Under the pieces are notes generated by a model. It saw nothing but the letters and a program-made list of their open reading frames with translations. It did no database searches and was not told the origin of the DNA. Below are positions 8,902 to 17,635 of a stretch of 64,000 nucleotides of DNA, piece after piece. Origin of the DNA: DSYU01 sp964437595 (lineage in GTDB: Bacteria > Chloroflexota > Anaerolineae > Anaerolineales > Anaerolineaceae); the NCBI GenBank assembly GCA_964437595.1, contig CAYTHO010000003.1, positions 1 through 64,000 of the forward strand, read 5' to 3'. A program made the translations under genes and the position numbers. Numbering within the stretch: position 1 is the stretch's first letter; each line of letters begins with the position of its first letter.

Positions 8902-9918
8902 CTAAACCTTTGCTGGCTTCCCGGTCGATCCGCGGATGACCAGCCTTGAATCGATGGTTACATTGGGCTGTTCCAGCGGCTTTCCTTTTAGTATATTGAT
9001 CAGCAGGCGGGTGGCAATTTCAACCATTTCTTCGGCGGGCTGGTGTACGGTGGTGAGGCCAGGCCAGATGTTCTTGGCCAGTCCCAGGTCGTCGTACCCA
9101 CAGACGGAGAGGTCGCCGGGGATGCGCAGGCCCATCTCCTGGGCGGCGTAAATGACGCCAAACGCGGCTTCATCGTTGCCGGCGAAGATGGCGGTGGGCG
9201 TCTGCGCAAGCTCCATGAGCTGGCGGGTCAGAGTGTAACCGCCGTCGAAGGTCCATTCGGAGTTGCGAACCAGCGTTTCGTCGGCGGCGGCCTGGTGGGC
9301 CTCCAGCGCAGCGCGGAACCCTGCCAGCCGGTCGCGGCTGGCGTGCATGTTGCGAGGCCCAGTCAGGAAGCTGATGCGCCGGTGCCCCAACGAAAGCAGG
9401 TATTCCGTGGTGGTATACGCGCCCTGGTAGTCATCCCCGGCCACATAGGGGATGCTGTCATTGGGCTCAAACGGGTTGATCTGCACCTGGGGCATTTTGT
9501 AGGTGCTGATCATATCCGCCACGAATCCATCTGCATCCAGCGGCGGGGTGATGACAAAGCCGTCGATGCGCTTTTCGTAGATCAGGCTGACCAGTTTCCG
9601 CCGCGAGCGGGCGTGGGGGGAAAAGAACGGCTGGATGAGGATGTCGTAATTTTCTTCGTAACCGATATCCATGATGCGCGAAAGCAGTTCGGAGGCTGGC
9701 TGGTAGAACCCGGGGTACATCAGGATGCAGATCATGTACGATTTGTTCTGCGCCAGGCGCTTTGCGGAGATATTTGGCGCATAGCCGACTTCGCGGATGG
9801 CCGTCTCGACCCTCGCGCGAGTTTCGTCCGTAACATACGGCTCGTGGTTAATCACGCGCGAGACGGTTTTGATCGAGCATCCAGCCAGCCTGGCGACATC
9901 CCGGATCGTAGCGGGCAA
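8902..9918 (-). CDS. LacI/GalR-family transcriptional regulator
   Basis: A 338-residue repressor. The N-terminal LacI helix-turn-helix reads TIRDVARLAGCSIKTVSRVIN, with the hinge helix NISAKRLAQNKS. A periplasmic-binding-like effector domain (~60-335) follows. The TTG at 9918 is chosen because AAGGAG stands five bases upstream and the protein then begins MPATIRDVA, the usual LacI start. An upstream TTG at 9936 would place the ribosome site inside the gene. It is divergent from the methyltransferase/CobW operon and a LacI-type operator lies between them, so it probably controls that operon and itself. A -10-like TATAAT lies at 9956-9951 on its strand. The effector is unknown. Confidence 0.93.
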   Translation of the reverse strand: MPATIRDVARLAGCSIKTVSRVINHEPYVTDETRARVETAIREVGYAPNISAKRLAQNKSYMICILMYPGFYQPASELLSRIMDIGYEENYDILIQPFFSPHARSRRKLVSLIYEKRIDGFVITPPLDADGFVADMISTYKMPQVQINPFEPNDSIPYVAGDDYQGAYTTTEYLLSLGHRRISFLTGPRNMHASRDRLAGFRAALEAHQAAADETLVRNSEWTFDGGYTLTRQLMELAQTPTAIFAGNDEAAFGVIYAAQEMGLRIPGDLSVCGYDDLGLAKNIWPGLTTVHQPAEEMVEIATRLLINILKGKPLEQPNVTIDSRLVIRGSTGKPAKV

Positions 9919-9992
9919 ATTGCGCTCCTTGCACAAGGTTAGGTGGGTCTATTATATGCGAAAAACAGCACGCGATTTTTATTCCGATTCAA

Positions 9993-10021
9993 TTGACACC
10001 GTTGTCATATGCCATTATACT
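9993..10021 (+). promoter_or_regulatory. Promoter with overlapping LacI-type operator
   Basis: TTGACA (9993-9998), 17 bases, then TATACT (10016-10021) makes a near-consensus sigma-70 promoter for the methyltransferase operon. The operator-like sequence TGACACCGTTGTCA (9994-10007) is symmetric at 12 of 14 positions around a central CG, typical of LacI-family sites. It covers the -35 box, which fits repression. The start codon follows about 65 bases later. Confidence 0.8.
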
Positions 10022-10085
10022 GAGATAACTGTTTTCCTCAATAAACATTATTGTTCGCAAAAGAAAAATTTAAAGGAATGTGAAC

Positions 10086-11477
10086 ATGGATCATGCCCAT
10101 TCGACTATTACCGGTAAGGAACTGCTCTTTGCCACCCTTCGCCATGAGACTCTGCCCGCTGTGCCGTGGGTGCCGTTCGCGGGCGTCCATGCGGGAAAGC
10201 TGCGCGGCTATTCCGCGATGGACGTGCTAAAGTACGAGGACAAGCTCATCGACTCGCTCCTGGCGGTTAACAAGATCTACGATCCCGATGGCCAGCCGGT
10301 AGTATTTGACTTGCAGATCGAGGCGGAAATCCTCGGCTGTAATTTGGTGTGGTCGCCCAACAGCCCGCCAACGGTCGCTACGCACCCGTTAGAAACCCAA
10401 ATGGTGGTGCCCGCGCGTCTGCCAGAAGCAACGGATGGGCGCCTGCCGATGGTATTGAGCGCCATGCGCGCAATGAAAAAGTCGGTTGGCGACCGCACCG
10501 CCTTATACGGCCTGGTATGCGGCCCGATGACCCTGGCTTCGCACCTGCGCGGTACGGAAATCTTTATGGATATGTTCGATAACGTCGATTTCCTGAAAGC
10601 CCTGCTGTCTTACTGCCGGGATGTGGCCCTGCGCATGGCCAGCCTGTACCGCGAAGCGGGCATGGATGTGATCGCCGTGGTCGATCCATTGGTCTCTCAG
10701 GTGTCGCCGCGCCACTTCAAGCAGTTCTTGACCGCCCCCTTTACTGATACCTTTGACAGTATCCGCCAGATGGGAGCGTTCTCCTCCTTTTTTGTGTGCG
10801 GAGACGCCACTAAAAATATCGAGGTGATGTGCCAGACCGGGCCGGATTCGATTTCCATCGACGAGAATATTGATTTGCCCAAAGCCAAAGCCATCACCGA
10901 CCGCTATAACATTACCATTGGCGGCAACATTCCCCTGACCACGCGCATGCTGCTGGGCACCCAGCAGGACAACATGAAGTTCGTCATCGACCTGCTCGAC
11001 CGGCTGGGCGACCCGGCGCTGGGCCTGAAACCGGGTAATTTCATCCTCGCTCCCGGCTGCGATATGCCCTACGATGTGCCCACCGAGAACGTGATCGGCG
11101 TGCTGCAGGCCGTGCGCGATCCGCACAGCACGCGCCACATGCTGGAGCATTACCAGGAACACACCTTTGATATAGAAGTGGAGCTGCCGGATTATGCCTC
11201 CCTGGAAAAGCCGCTGGTCGAAGTGTTCACCCTCGATTCGGATTCCTGCGCCGCCTGCGGGTACATGCTCGGCGCGGCCCAGCGTGCCGTCAGCGAATTG
11301 GCCGGGCTGGTAGATATGGTGGAATACAAATTCACCCGCCCGGAAAATGTGGCGCGGGTGATGAAGATGGGCGTGAGAAACCTGCCCAGCCTGTATATTA
11401 ACGGTGAGCTGAAATTCTCCTCCATCATTCCCAGCAACCGCGAGCTGCTGGAAGAAATCCACAAGGCGGTGAAATGA
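10086..11477 (+). CDS. UroD/MtaA-like methyltransferase with C-terminal thioredoxin-like domain
   Basis: A protein of about 463 residues. Residues ~5-360 belong to the uroporphyrinogen decarboxylase/MtaA-MtbA superfamily, whose MtaA branch moves methyl groups from corrinoid proteins to thiols using a zinc site. Cys238 (FVCGDATKN) and Cys325 (PGCDMPYDVPTENV) match two zinc ligands; the usual His two residues before the first Cys is Phe here. Residues ~375-463 form a thioredoxin-like domain with Cys388-Ala-Ala-Cys391 and the cis-Pro-like NLPSLYING. AAAGGA precedes the ATG at 10086; a GTG at 10080 is less well spaced. It overlaps the CobW gene by four bases. Substrate unknown; a true HemE is unlikely. 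Confidence 0.8.
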   Translation: MDHAHSTITGKELLFATLRHETLPAVPWVPFAGVHAGKLRGYSAMDVLKYEDKLIDSLLAVNKIYDPDGQPVVFDLQIEAEILGCNLVWSPNSPPTVATHPLETQMVVPARLPEATDGRLPMVLSAMRAMKKSVGDRTALYGLVCGPMTLASHLRGTEIFMDMFDNVDFLKALLSYCRDVALRMASLYREAGMDVIAVVDPLVSQVSPRHFKQFLTAPFTDTFDSIRQMGAFSSFFVCGDATKNIEVMCQTGPDSISIDENIDLPKAKAITDRYNITIGGNIPLTTRMLLGTQQDNMKFVIDLLDRLGDPALGLKPGNFILAPGCDMPYDVPTENVIGVLQAVRDPHSTRHMLEHYQEHTFDIEVELPDYASLEKPLVEVFTLDSDSCAACGYMLGAAQRAVSELAGLVDMVEYKFTRPENVARVMKMGVRNLPSLYINGELKFSSIIPSNRELLEEIHKAVK

Positions 11478-12550
11478 AGCTGCACCTGGTGGGCGGCTTT
11501 CTGGGCAGCGGTAAAACGACCGCAATCATCCAGGCCGCAAAGCTTCTCATGGGCCAGGGCCAGCGCGTGGGGGTGATCACCAACGACCAGGGCAGGTACC
11601 TGGTTGACACGGCATTCTTTCGCCTTTCCGCTGTCCCGGCGCTGGAAGTGACCGGCGGATGCTTTTGCTGCAATTATGACGATCTGAACGAGCGCCTGGC
11701 AGAGCTGGTGTCTATTGCCCGGCCCGATGTGATTTTCGCCGAATCGGTTGGCTCGTGCGCCGACCTGGTCGCCACGGTTGTACGCCCGCTGCTGTCTTTG
11801 CGCCCGGATGGGCTGGCGCCATCCAGCTTCTCGGTTTTCACCGATATCCGCCTGCTGCGCCGCCGCCTGCTGGGTGATGAGATGCCTTTCAGCGAAGATG
11901 TGGTGTATATCTTCGACAAGCAGATCGAAGAGGCCGGGCTGCTGGTGGTCAACAAGACAGACCTGACTTCTGCCCGGCAAATCGAAGAAACAAAGGCGCT
12001 GTTCGCCCAGCGGTACCCGGAGAAAGCCTGCCTGTTCCAGTGCGCGCTTAATGCGGATGGCATCCTTCCGTGGCTGCGGCATATCCAATCAGGCGTTCTT
12101 GCGCAAACAGGCCCGGCCCTGGAGATCGATTATGCCCGCTACGGCGCAGGAGAGGCGAAGCTGGCCTGGGTGGATGAGTCAATTGCGCTGCGCTTCCCGC
12201 CCGGCCAGGGGCGGGTAGGGCTTCAGCAGATTCTTCGCCGCGTGGTAGAGCAAATCACCCGGCGCGGGGCGGGAATCGGGCACCTGAAGTTCATCGTCAC
12301 CGATGCCAGCGGCGGGACGAAAATCAGCTTTCCAGCAGTGGCGGGGCCGGGTGATTTCGAACAGTTCCCCGAGGTCGTAGGTGATGCGGCGGATTTGCTG
12401 GTCAATGCTCGGGTAGAAATGCCCGCCGAGGAATTACAGAGCCTGCTGCACGCCGCCATTGAGGAAAGCGGCGCGGGGTATACCATCCAATCGCAGTCGG
12501 CCTTCCATCCTCCCCAGCCGAGTCCCACGCACCGGATGGGGGAATTATAA
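11474..12550 (+). CDS. CobW/G3E-family GTPase
   Basis: A 358-residue P-loop GTPase. It has Walker A GFLGSGKTT (8-16), the G3E metal-binding signature GGCFCC (61-66), and the guanine motif NKTD near residue 155. G3E proteins insert metals or service metallocofactors, including cobalamin-linked enzymes. Its ATG overlaps the stop of the upstream methyltransferase (ATGA), so the two are translationally coupled. The likely job is loading a metal or corrinoid for that enzyme; this is inferred from context. The C-terminal region (~200-340) is less conserved and its CobW_C assignment is weak. Confidence 0.9.
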   Translation: MKLHLVGGFLGSGKTTAIIQAAKLLMGQGQRVGVITNDQGRYLVDTAFFRLSAVPALEVTGGCFCCNYDDLNERLAELVSIARPDVIFAESVGSCADLVATVVRPLLSLRPDGLAPSSFSVFTDIRLLRRRLLGDEMPFSEDVVYIFDKQIEEAGLLVVNKTDLTSARQIEETKALFAQRYPEKACLFQCALNADGILPWLRHIQSGVLAQTGPALEIDYARYGAGEAKLAWVDESIALRFPPGQGRVGLQQILRRVVEQITRRGAGIGHLKFIVTDASGGTKISFPAVAGPGDFEQFPEVVGDAADLLVNARVEMPAEELQSLLHAAIEESGAGYTIQSQSAFHPPQPSPTHRMGEL

Positions 12551-12654
12551 AAGACCGCAATGTTTTTTCGCCAGCGATTGCCGTCCCTGGCAAAGTATCA
12601 TTGCCAGAGGCGGTCTGTATCTGCTAAACAAAACCCTTGAGACCTTGTTTTATT

Positions 12655-14727
12655 CTATGCAAGCCCGATCATGGATATCAATGCTTGAAGGCCTAACCAT
12701 GCCAGCCCGACGGGAATCCCCAGGAAATAATCCAGCACCGGGGTCATCATCAGGAGGATGAAGAACACAAAGCTGAATTGGCGCATCTTTTCAAAAACCG
12801 CACGCGCACCTTCTGGAAGAGCGCCCGAAAGAATCCATGAGCCGTCCAGGGGTGGAACAGGCAGCAGGTTGAAGAAGCCGAGGATGAGACTGGTGTAAAA
12901 CATCTGCTTGATAAACGTAATGATAACCAGGATGATGATTGGGAGCGGCGGGCCAACGATCGATACCGGGGTGGATGGGTCGGCCATGTGCAGCGAAATC
13001 GATTCGGGCCAAAGCAGGCGGATAAATAATAAAATCAATCCCAAAATAACCACGCACATCATGGAGATCAACAGGTTGACGGCCGGCCCCGCGAAGGATA
13101 CAACCATATCATCCTTTTTGGGATTTTTGAAATTTTCGGTGTTTACCGGAACGGGCTTGGCCCACCCAAACAGGGTGCCGGACTGCTGCAGCAGCAGGAT
13201 GCCGGGTAATAAAATGGAGCCAAAAATATCTAAGTGCGCGATGGGGTTCAATGTAACGCGGCCCAGATTCTTGGCGGTATCATCGCCCAATTTCCATGCG
13301 GAATATGCATGCCCATATTCGTGAAGGGCAAACAAGATGACCAACACAATGATCGACATCAGCACCGATTCGATCAGCGTTGGGCGGTAGGTGTTCTCAA
13401 TCAACTGAATATACTGCTGGGCGATTTCCAGCTTTGGTTCTTGTTCAAGGGCCAGTTGGAACTGCTTTAACGCCATATCCTCTTTGTCGTTGTCCAATAA
13501 GGCGAGACCATAATAAAAGTAAAACTCGCTCCGTTCCGGGTTCTTTTGAAGGGCAGTGTAAAAATCTTGCAGCGCATCATCGAGCCGGCTGTCGTTGTAC
13601 TCCGCCAGCGCCAGGGCGCTGTCATAGGCCCAATGCCGGTCCGATGCGCTTTCAGCAGCACTGTCGAGCTGTGCCTGAACGGTATAAACATCGCCCTGAT
13701 TTAGGAGATCAACGTATGGATTGAGTTCAGCATTCCCGTCAGCCAGGAAGGCATAGCCTGGCATAGGCGCATCGTTCGCTCTGCCAGCCAACATCCCAGC
13801 CAGCGCCAGCAAATAAATGATTGTGAAGAAGCCGCCAACGCAGCAGGCCGTTGCTGCTTTTAATATAAAATGCCGGCTGCGTTTTAACGCCAGGAAGCCC
13901 AGGATTAAAGCGACAAGATGCAGGAGGGGAACGAAGGAGACAAACGTGAAACCCAGGCTGGCATTGGCAAGTTTTTCTCCTGGTTTGTCCGCGGCTGATG
14001 CTTCCAGGGCGCCCTCGATTTGCGCTTTTTGAGGGGTATACCCCCAGAGGGCCTTATAGACCGCCAGAACGAACATGGTTGTCAGCACGCGCAGTACCGC
14101 AAAGAATGCGGCCCGGGCAATGTTAACCACAAGGGGAATCTGTTCTCCCTTGAGATCAAAAAAGTAGTCATCGGCAAAACCAAGGGCCGCCCATAAAAGG
14201 CCAGCAGCTAAAATATAAGGGTTGTACAGCAGGGATTTAATGGCGCGACCCAGGCCGAGGAATATCTTCCGTTCGACAACGATGCCTGAAAACCAGACCA
14301 GGTTGATCATAGCAATCAAAGTGAAGATAACCCTGGGCAATACCATATTCCCATCGGTTTCATCCAAGTTAATTCCGGAGGTGAGTACAACGATCAACGT
14401 GATGGTGTAATAAAAAATGATGGAAAGGAAATTCGCGATGATGAAGCGCCAAAAATGCATTATTGCATTGCCGAAGAAGCCCTTCCGCTCGAACCCATCT
14501 TGCGTTTCCTGCTGTTCATGGATGCCCCCAAAAACACCCGCGAAAATAATCGGAACAAGCACCAGCGGCAGTCCCCAGGTGAAAATAAAGTCAATGACCG
14601 GCTCTGAGATTTCGGCCTGGTACATGGTGTACACATGGTTGGTCAGGTTCCAGGCAAACAGCAAGATGATGTAGCCGAAATAATTGGAAATCGAACCGGC
14701 TTTGGCGATGATTTCTTTGATCTGCAT
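12655..14727 (-). CDS. Multi-pass membrane protein with TPR segment and M50 site-2-type metalloprotease domain
   Basis: A 690-residue three-part protein. Residues 1-330 hold about eight hydrophobic segments. Residues ~335-440 look like TPR repeats (WAYDSALALAEYNDSRLDDALQDFYTAL, FYFYYGLALLDNDKEDMALKQF). Residues ~450-690 are an M50 peptidase of the short YwhC/rseP-like group, with HEYGH near 469-473 and the second motif NLLPVPPLDGS. Such proteases cut substrates within the membrane. The fused TPR and N-terminal membrane block may recruit a partner. GGAGAG precedes its ATG. It follows map by 79 bases on the same strand. Confidence 0.82.
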   Translation of the reverse strand: MQIKEIIAKAGSISNYFGYIILLFAWNLTNHVYTMYQAEISEPVIDFIFTWGLPLVLVPIIFAGVFGGIHEQQETQDGFERKGFFGNAIMHFWRFIIANFLSIIFYYTITLIVVLTSGINLDETDGNMVLPRVIFTLIAMINLVWFSGIVVERKIFLGLGRAIKSLLYNPYILAAGLLWAALGFADDYFFDLKGEQIPLVVNIARAAFFAVLRVLTTMFVLAVYKALWGYTPQKAQIEGALEASAADKPGEKLANASLGFTFVSFVPLLHLVALILGFLALKRSRHFILKAATACCVGGFFTIIYLLALAGMLAGRANDAPMPGYAFLADGNAELNPYVDLLNQGDVYTVQAQLDSAAESASDRHWAYDSALALAEYNDSRLDDALQDFYTALQKNPERSEFYFYYGLALLDNDKEDMALKQFQLALEQEPKLEIAQQYIQLIENTYRPTLIESVLMSIIVLVILFALHEYGHAYSAWKLGDDTAKNLGRVTLNPIAHLDIFGSILLPGILLLQQSGTLFGWAKPVPVNTENFKNPKKDDMVVSFAGPAVNLLISMMCVVILGLILLFIRLLWPESISLHMADPSTPVSIVGPPLPIIILVIITFIKQMFYTSLILGFFNLLPVPPLDGSWILSGALPEGARAVFEKMRQFSFVFFILLMMTPVLDYFLGIPVGLAWLGLQALISMIGLA

Positions 14728-14806
14728 TGTTCTCTCCAGGGTGAAAAGCGGCGGGGGTATTCGATTTTAGAATGACGATCGTAAGAATTTAACGGCTTCC
14801 AGCCAT

Positions 14807-15553
14807 TTACATTACTGTGATAATTTTCGGCTTCCCGCGCGTGATGACCAGGGTATGCTCAAACTGCGCGGAAAGGCTGCCATCGATGGTCTTTAATGTC
14901 CAGCGGTTGGAATCGGTATAAATGCGCCTCGCCCCAGTGGTGATAAACGGCTCGATGGTGAGCACCATGCCCTCTTTCAGCACGCGCCGGTCGTTGGGGT
15001 TATAAAAGCTGGCAATGCTGTGCGGGTCCTCATGGATGCCGCGCCCAACGCCGTGCCCGCCCAGGTCGCGCAGGGTGGTAAAACCCGCGCGGCGCGCCTC
15101 TTCCTCAATCGCTTTTCCGATGGCGTTGATGGGCTGCCCGGCGCGGGCCACATTCATCGCCTGCTGGAGCGCGCGCTGCGCGCAGCGAACGAGGTTGTGA
15201 CGGCGGGGGTCCACCGGGGGAACTTCCGCCATCACCGCCGCGTCTGCCCAGTAGCCATCCAGTTCGGCGGATACATCCAGGTTCACCAGGTCGCCGGGTT
15301 GGAGGACCCGCTCGCCGGGGATGCCGTGCGCCGCTTCATCGTTGATGCTGATGCAGGTAGCGCCGGGGAAATTGTACGCCAACTGCGGGGCAGAACGTGC
15401 CCCATGTTCATCAAAGACGGCTTTCGCAACGGCGTCCAGTTCGGCAGTGGTGATACCTGGTTGGACTTTTTCCTTCATGCGCTGCATTGCCAGGGCAACG
15501 ATGCGCCCAATCCGCTTAAGGGCGGCGAAATCTTCTGGAGAGTCGAGGGTCAT
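14807..15553 (-). CDS. map: Type I methionine aminopeptidase
   Basis: At 248 residues this fits type Ia MetAP. The metal ligands are visible: the two Asp of NLDVSAELDGYWADAAV, His in GGHGVGRGIHEDP, Glu in LTIEPFI and Glu in FEHTLVIT. It removes the initiator methionine from nascent proteins. The N-terminal zinc-finger linker of some actinobacterial forms is absent. The upstream HD-domain gene ends 39 bases before its start, so the two may be cotranscribed. Confidence 0.95.
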   Translation of the reverse strand: MTLDSPEDFAALKRIGRIVALAMQRMKEKVQPGITTAELDAVAKAVFDEHGARSAPQLAYNFPGATCISINDEAAHGIPGERVLQPGDLVNLDVSAELDGYWADAAVMAEVPPVDPRRHNLVRCAQRALQQAMNVARAGQPINAIGKAIEEEARRAGFTTLRDLGGHGVGRGIHEDPHSIASFYNPNDRRVLKEGMVLTIEPFITTGARRIYTDSNRWTLKTIDGSLSAQFEHTLVITRGKPKIITVM

Positions 15554-15592
15554 TTTAATAAATACCGGGTATTTGAAATCCTGCTGGCCCGC

Positions 15593-16273
15593 TCAGATAT
15601 CTACGTCGTGCGCCAGGGATTCGTAAAATATTTTTTGTTGTTCGTACCGCTCGCGGGCGATACTGCGGGCCAGTTCAAAATACAGGCTTTCCGCCAACCG
15701 CCGCGACCGTTCCAGCTTTTCAAGCCCCAGCAGAGCCAACCTTTCATAGGTGATTCGCTGATCGGGGAAGGCCGGGTGGCTGCACAGGTATGCCACGATG
15801 TTCAGCGGGCCGATTTTCGCCAGCTTATCGGCATCCCACAACAGGCGGGCTTCCTGGGCGCTATCGGGGATGGCGCCGGGTAAATCCACGTGGTGCTCGA
15901 TGGCGTAAGCCACCGCCTGCACTTTCTCCGCGGGAAAACCCAGCGAGGCCAGCTTCTCCCGCGCCCATCTCGCGGAGTCAGCGGCGTGCTCATCGCCTTC
16001 ATAGGTTGGTCGATGCCGGTCGTGAATCCAGACCGCGGCAAGGAGAATATCTTCGTCCACCGGGATTTCGCGGGCCAGGCGCAACGCATCGCGTTCCACC
16101 TGCTGAATGTGCTCCAATCTGGCGTTGTAGTAAGGCGCGCCCTGCCGTTCAGGGCTGCCCCAGTGCTTCTGCGCATCCTGATTGGTCAGCAGCGCCATGT
16201 CATTCTGCAGGCTGGTCAGCCAGCCTGCCTGGTTCGGCTTCATTGTTCGTTTGATCGACCCATCCATGAACAT
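15593..16273 (-). CDS. HD-domain phosphohydrolase
   Basis: A 226-residue protein with an HD superfamily metal site: His in RLEHIQQVERDA, the HD pair in VWIHDRHRP, then EHHVD and the final Asp in LLWDADKL. This layout is like bacterial uncharacterised HD hydrolases (YedJ/YpgQ group), which act on phosphate esters or nucleotides. The exact substrate is unknown. A start at the ATG two codons further on (16267) is also possible. It sits between a methyltransferase and map on the same strand. Confidence 0.82.
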   Translation of the reverse strand: MFMDGSIKRTMKPNQAGWLTSLQNDMALLTNQDAQKHWGSPERQGAPYYNARLEHIQQVERDALRLAREIPVDEDILLAAVWIHDRHRPTYEGDEHAADSARWAREKLASLGFPAEKVQAVAYAIEHHVDLPGAIPDSAQEARLLWDADKLAKIGPLNIVAYLCSHPAFPDQRITYERLALLGLEKLERSRRLAESLYFELARSIARERYEQQKIFYESLAHDVDI

Positions 16274-16325
16274 AAACTTAATAGTAACACAAAACAGGAT
16301 TTTTTTGGAGGAGGGTGCAGCCGGG

Positions 16326-17372
16326 TTAGGCGGGATCGGATTTGCTCACCAGGTACAAGTACCGGGATAGATTGGCTGTATGAGGATCATACGTCCCGGC
16401 GCCGCTGTCTGATTCTTCAATGAGGTGGTTGTATAAAAACATCGTTCCTTCTGTTTCAAATTCAGCCCGCATGGCCCTGGCAAGCTGGTGTTTGTGCCGC
16501 ATCAGATGAAAAGTGGCTTCGCTGACATCCCACGTGCGGTACGGCAGGTTTATTGATTGCAAGGCCCGAGCCAGGTCGGTGTTATCGGCAAGCAGGCTGT
16601 CTCTTGGCAGGGCCGGATCGAACAGGATCGTAATGTAGAAGATCAGCATTCGCCCGCCTGGAGCCAGCATGTTGTTCAGAACTCGCAGCGTACCTGGTAA
16701 ATCGTTTGGCATATAAAGGGTATCGATCGAGATAAGCAGGTCGAAGGATTCCGGCGGGTAATCCAAATGGTCGAAATTTCCCACTTGAAAATGTAACCGA
16801 TTGCTTTTCCCTGCCGTGCGCTGGTTTGCCTGTGCGATGGCTTCGGGAATGTAGTCTACCCCCCATACTCTTGCTCCGGTACGGTCAGACAGGTATTCGG
16901 CGAAAAGGCCGTTGCCGCAGCCCAAGTCGAGAACGCGGTCGCCGGGGTTCAATCCGGCAATCTGGATCAGCAGCTCAATTTGCGCCATATCCGAAAAGTC
17001 CGTCTGGCTCAAATCGCGGCCATACAGCTCGGCGCAAAAACGCGAATACGCCCGGCTGTTTTGAACCATAGTGTAATATTTGCGGTACCAATACCAGATC
17101 GGTGGGTGATCAAGGCGTTCCTGGCGGGCCAGCGCCATGCCATCCGCTGTCAGGCCATAAACATCGGCCCGAGATTCCAGGTACCCTCTGGAATGAAGGC
17201 TGGCATACGCATCCCGCCAATCTTCGCGAAACGATAAGAAGTACGCTGCAGCTTCCTCCAGCGTTTTGGGGTAGAAAGCGTAGTGCGTGTTATTGGCTGT
17301 TTCGAAAGGATCTGTCTGTTCGATTAAGGCGATTAAAACTTGCCGTTCAGCTTCTGAAAGATTGGCTGCCAT
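16326..17372 (-). CDS. Class I SAM-dependent methyltransferase with N-terminal winged-helix-like region
   Basis: A 348-residue protein. The SAM-binding signature VLDLGCGNGLFAEYL lies at 147-161, with the acidic GVDYIPEAI strand after it and LISIDTLYMP as motif IV. Residues ~5-90 look like a winged helix (SEAERQVLIALIEQ, GYLESRADVYGLTADGMALARQ) similar to PadR/MarR-like folds. The substrate is unknown. It could be a small-molecule methyltransferase with a dimerisation domain, as in O-methyltransferases. It stands alone, 52 bases upstream of the HD gene on the same strand. Confidence 0.8.
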   Translation of the reverse strand: MAANLSEAERQVLIALIEQTDPFETANNTHYAFYPKTLEEAAAYFLSFREDWRDAYASLHSRGYLESRADVYGLTADGMALARQERLDHPPIWYWYRKYYTMVQNSRAYSRFCAELYGRDLSQTDFSDMAQIELLIQIAGLNPGDRVLDLGCGNGLFAEYLSDRTGARVWGVDYIPEAIAQANQRTAGKSNRLHFQVGNFDHLDYPPESFDLLISIDTLYMPNDLPGTLRVLNNMLAPGGRMLIFYITILFDPALPRDSLLADNTDLARALQSINLPYRTWDVSEATFHLMRHKHQLARAMRAEFETEGTMFLYNHLIEESDSGAGTYDPHTANLSRYLYLVSKSDPA

Positions 17373-17553
17373 ATCGTATCCTATCTACTATGCACCTGCG
17401 GAAAAGTCGTCACCGAATAAATGCAAACGAATGAAATGATGAATAGAGAAATTATACAGACATTCACATCTACTACGGTTGGCGATCAGGTATCGATCCG
17501 GTCACATTCCGAATAGGACCTATAAATATGACTAAAATCCCCCGGTTTATCTA

Positions 17554-17582
17554 TTCCAATGCAACACTGTGAAATCTATAAT
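17554..17582 (+). promoter_or_regulatory. Candidate promoter of the desaturase gene
   Basis: A perfect -10 TATAAT (17577-17582) lies 17 bases after a poor -35 (TTCCAA, 17554-17559). It is 54 bases ahead of the chosen start. The -35 is weak, so the call rests mostly on the -10. Confidence 0.4.
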
Positions 17583-17635
17583 GCAGATGGGGATACACAA
17601 CCAGAATTTCGAGAAAGGTGGACCAGCGAACAAAT

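Noticed and set aside
17373..17635. Possible tRNA or RNA gene ahead of the desaturase
   Set aside because: No tRNA-like arms or conserved TTCGA loop are visible; it reads as an A/T-rich promoter region.
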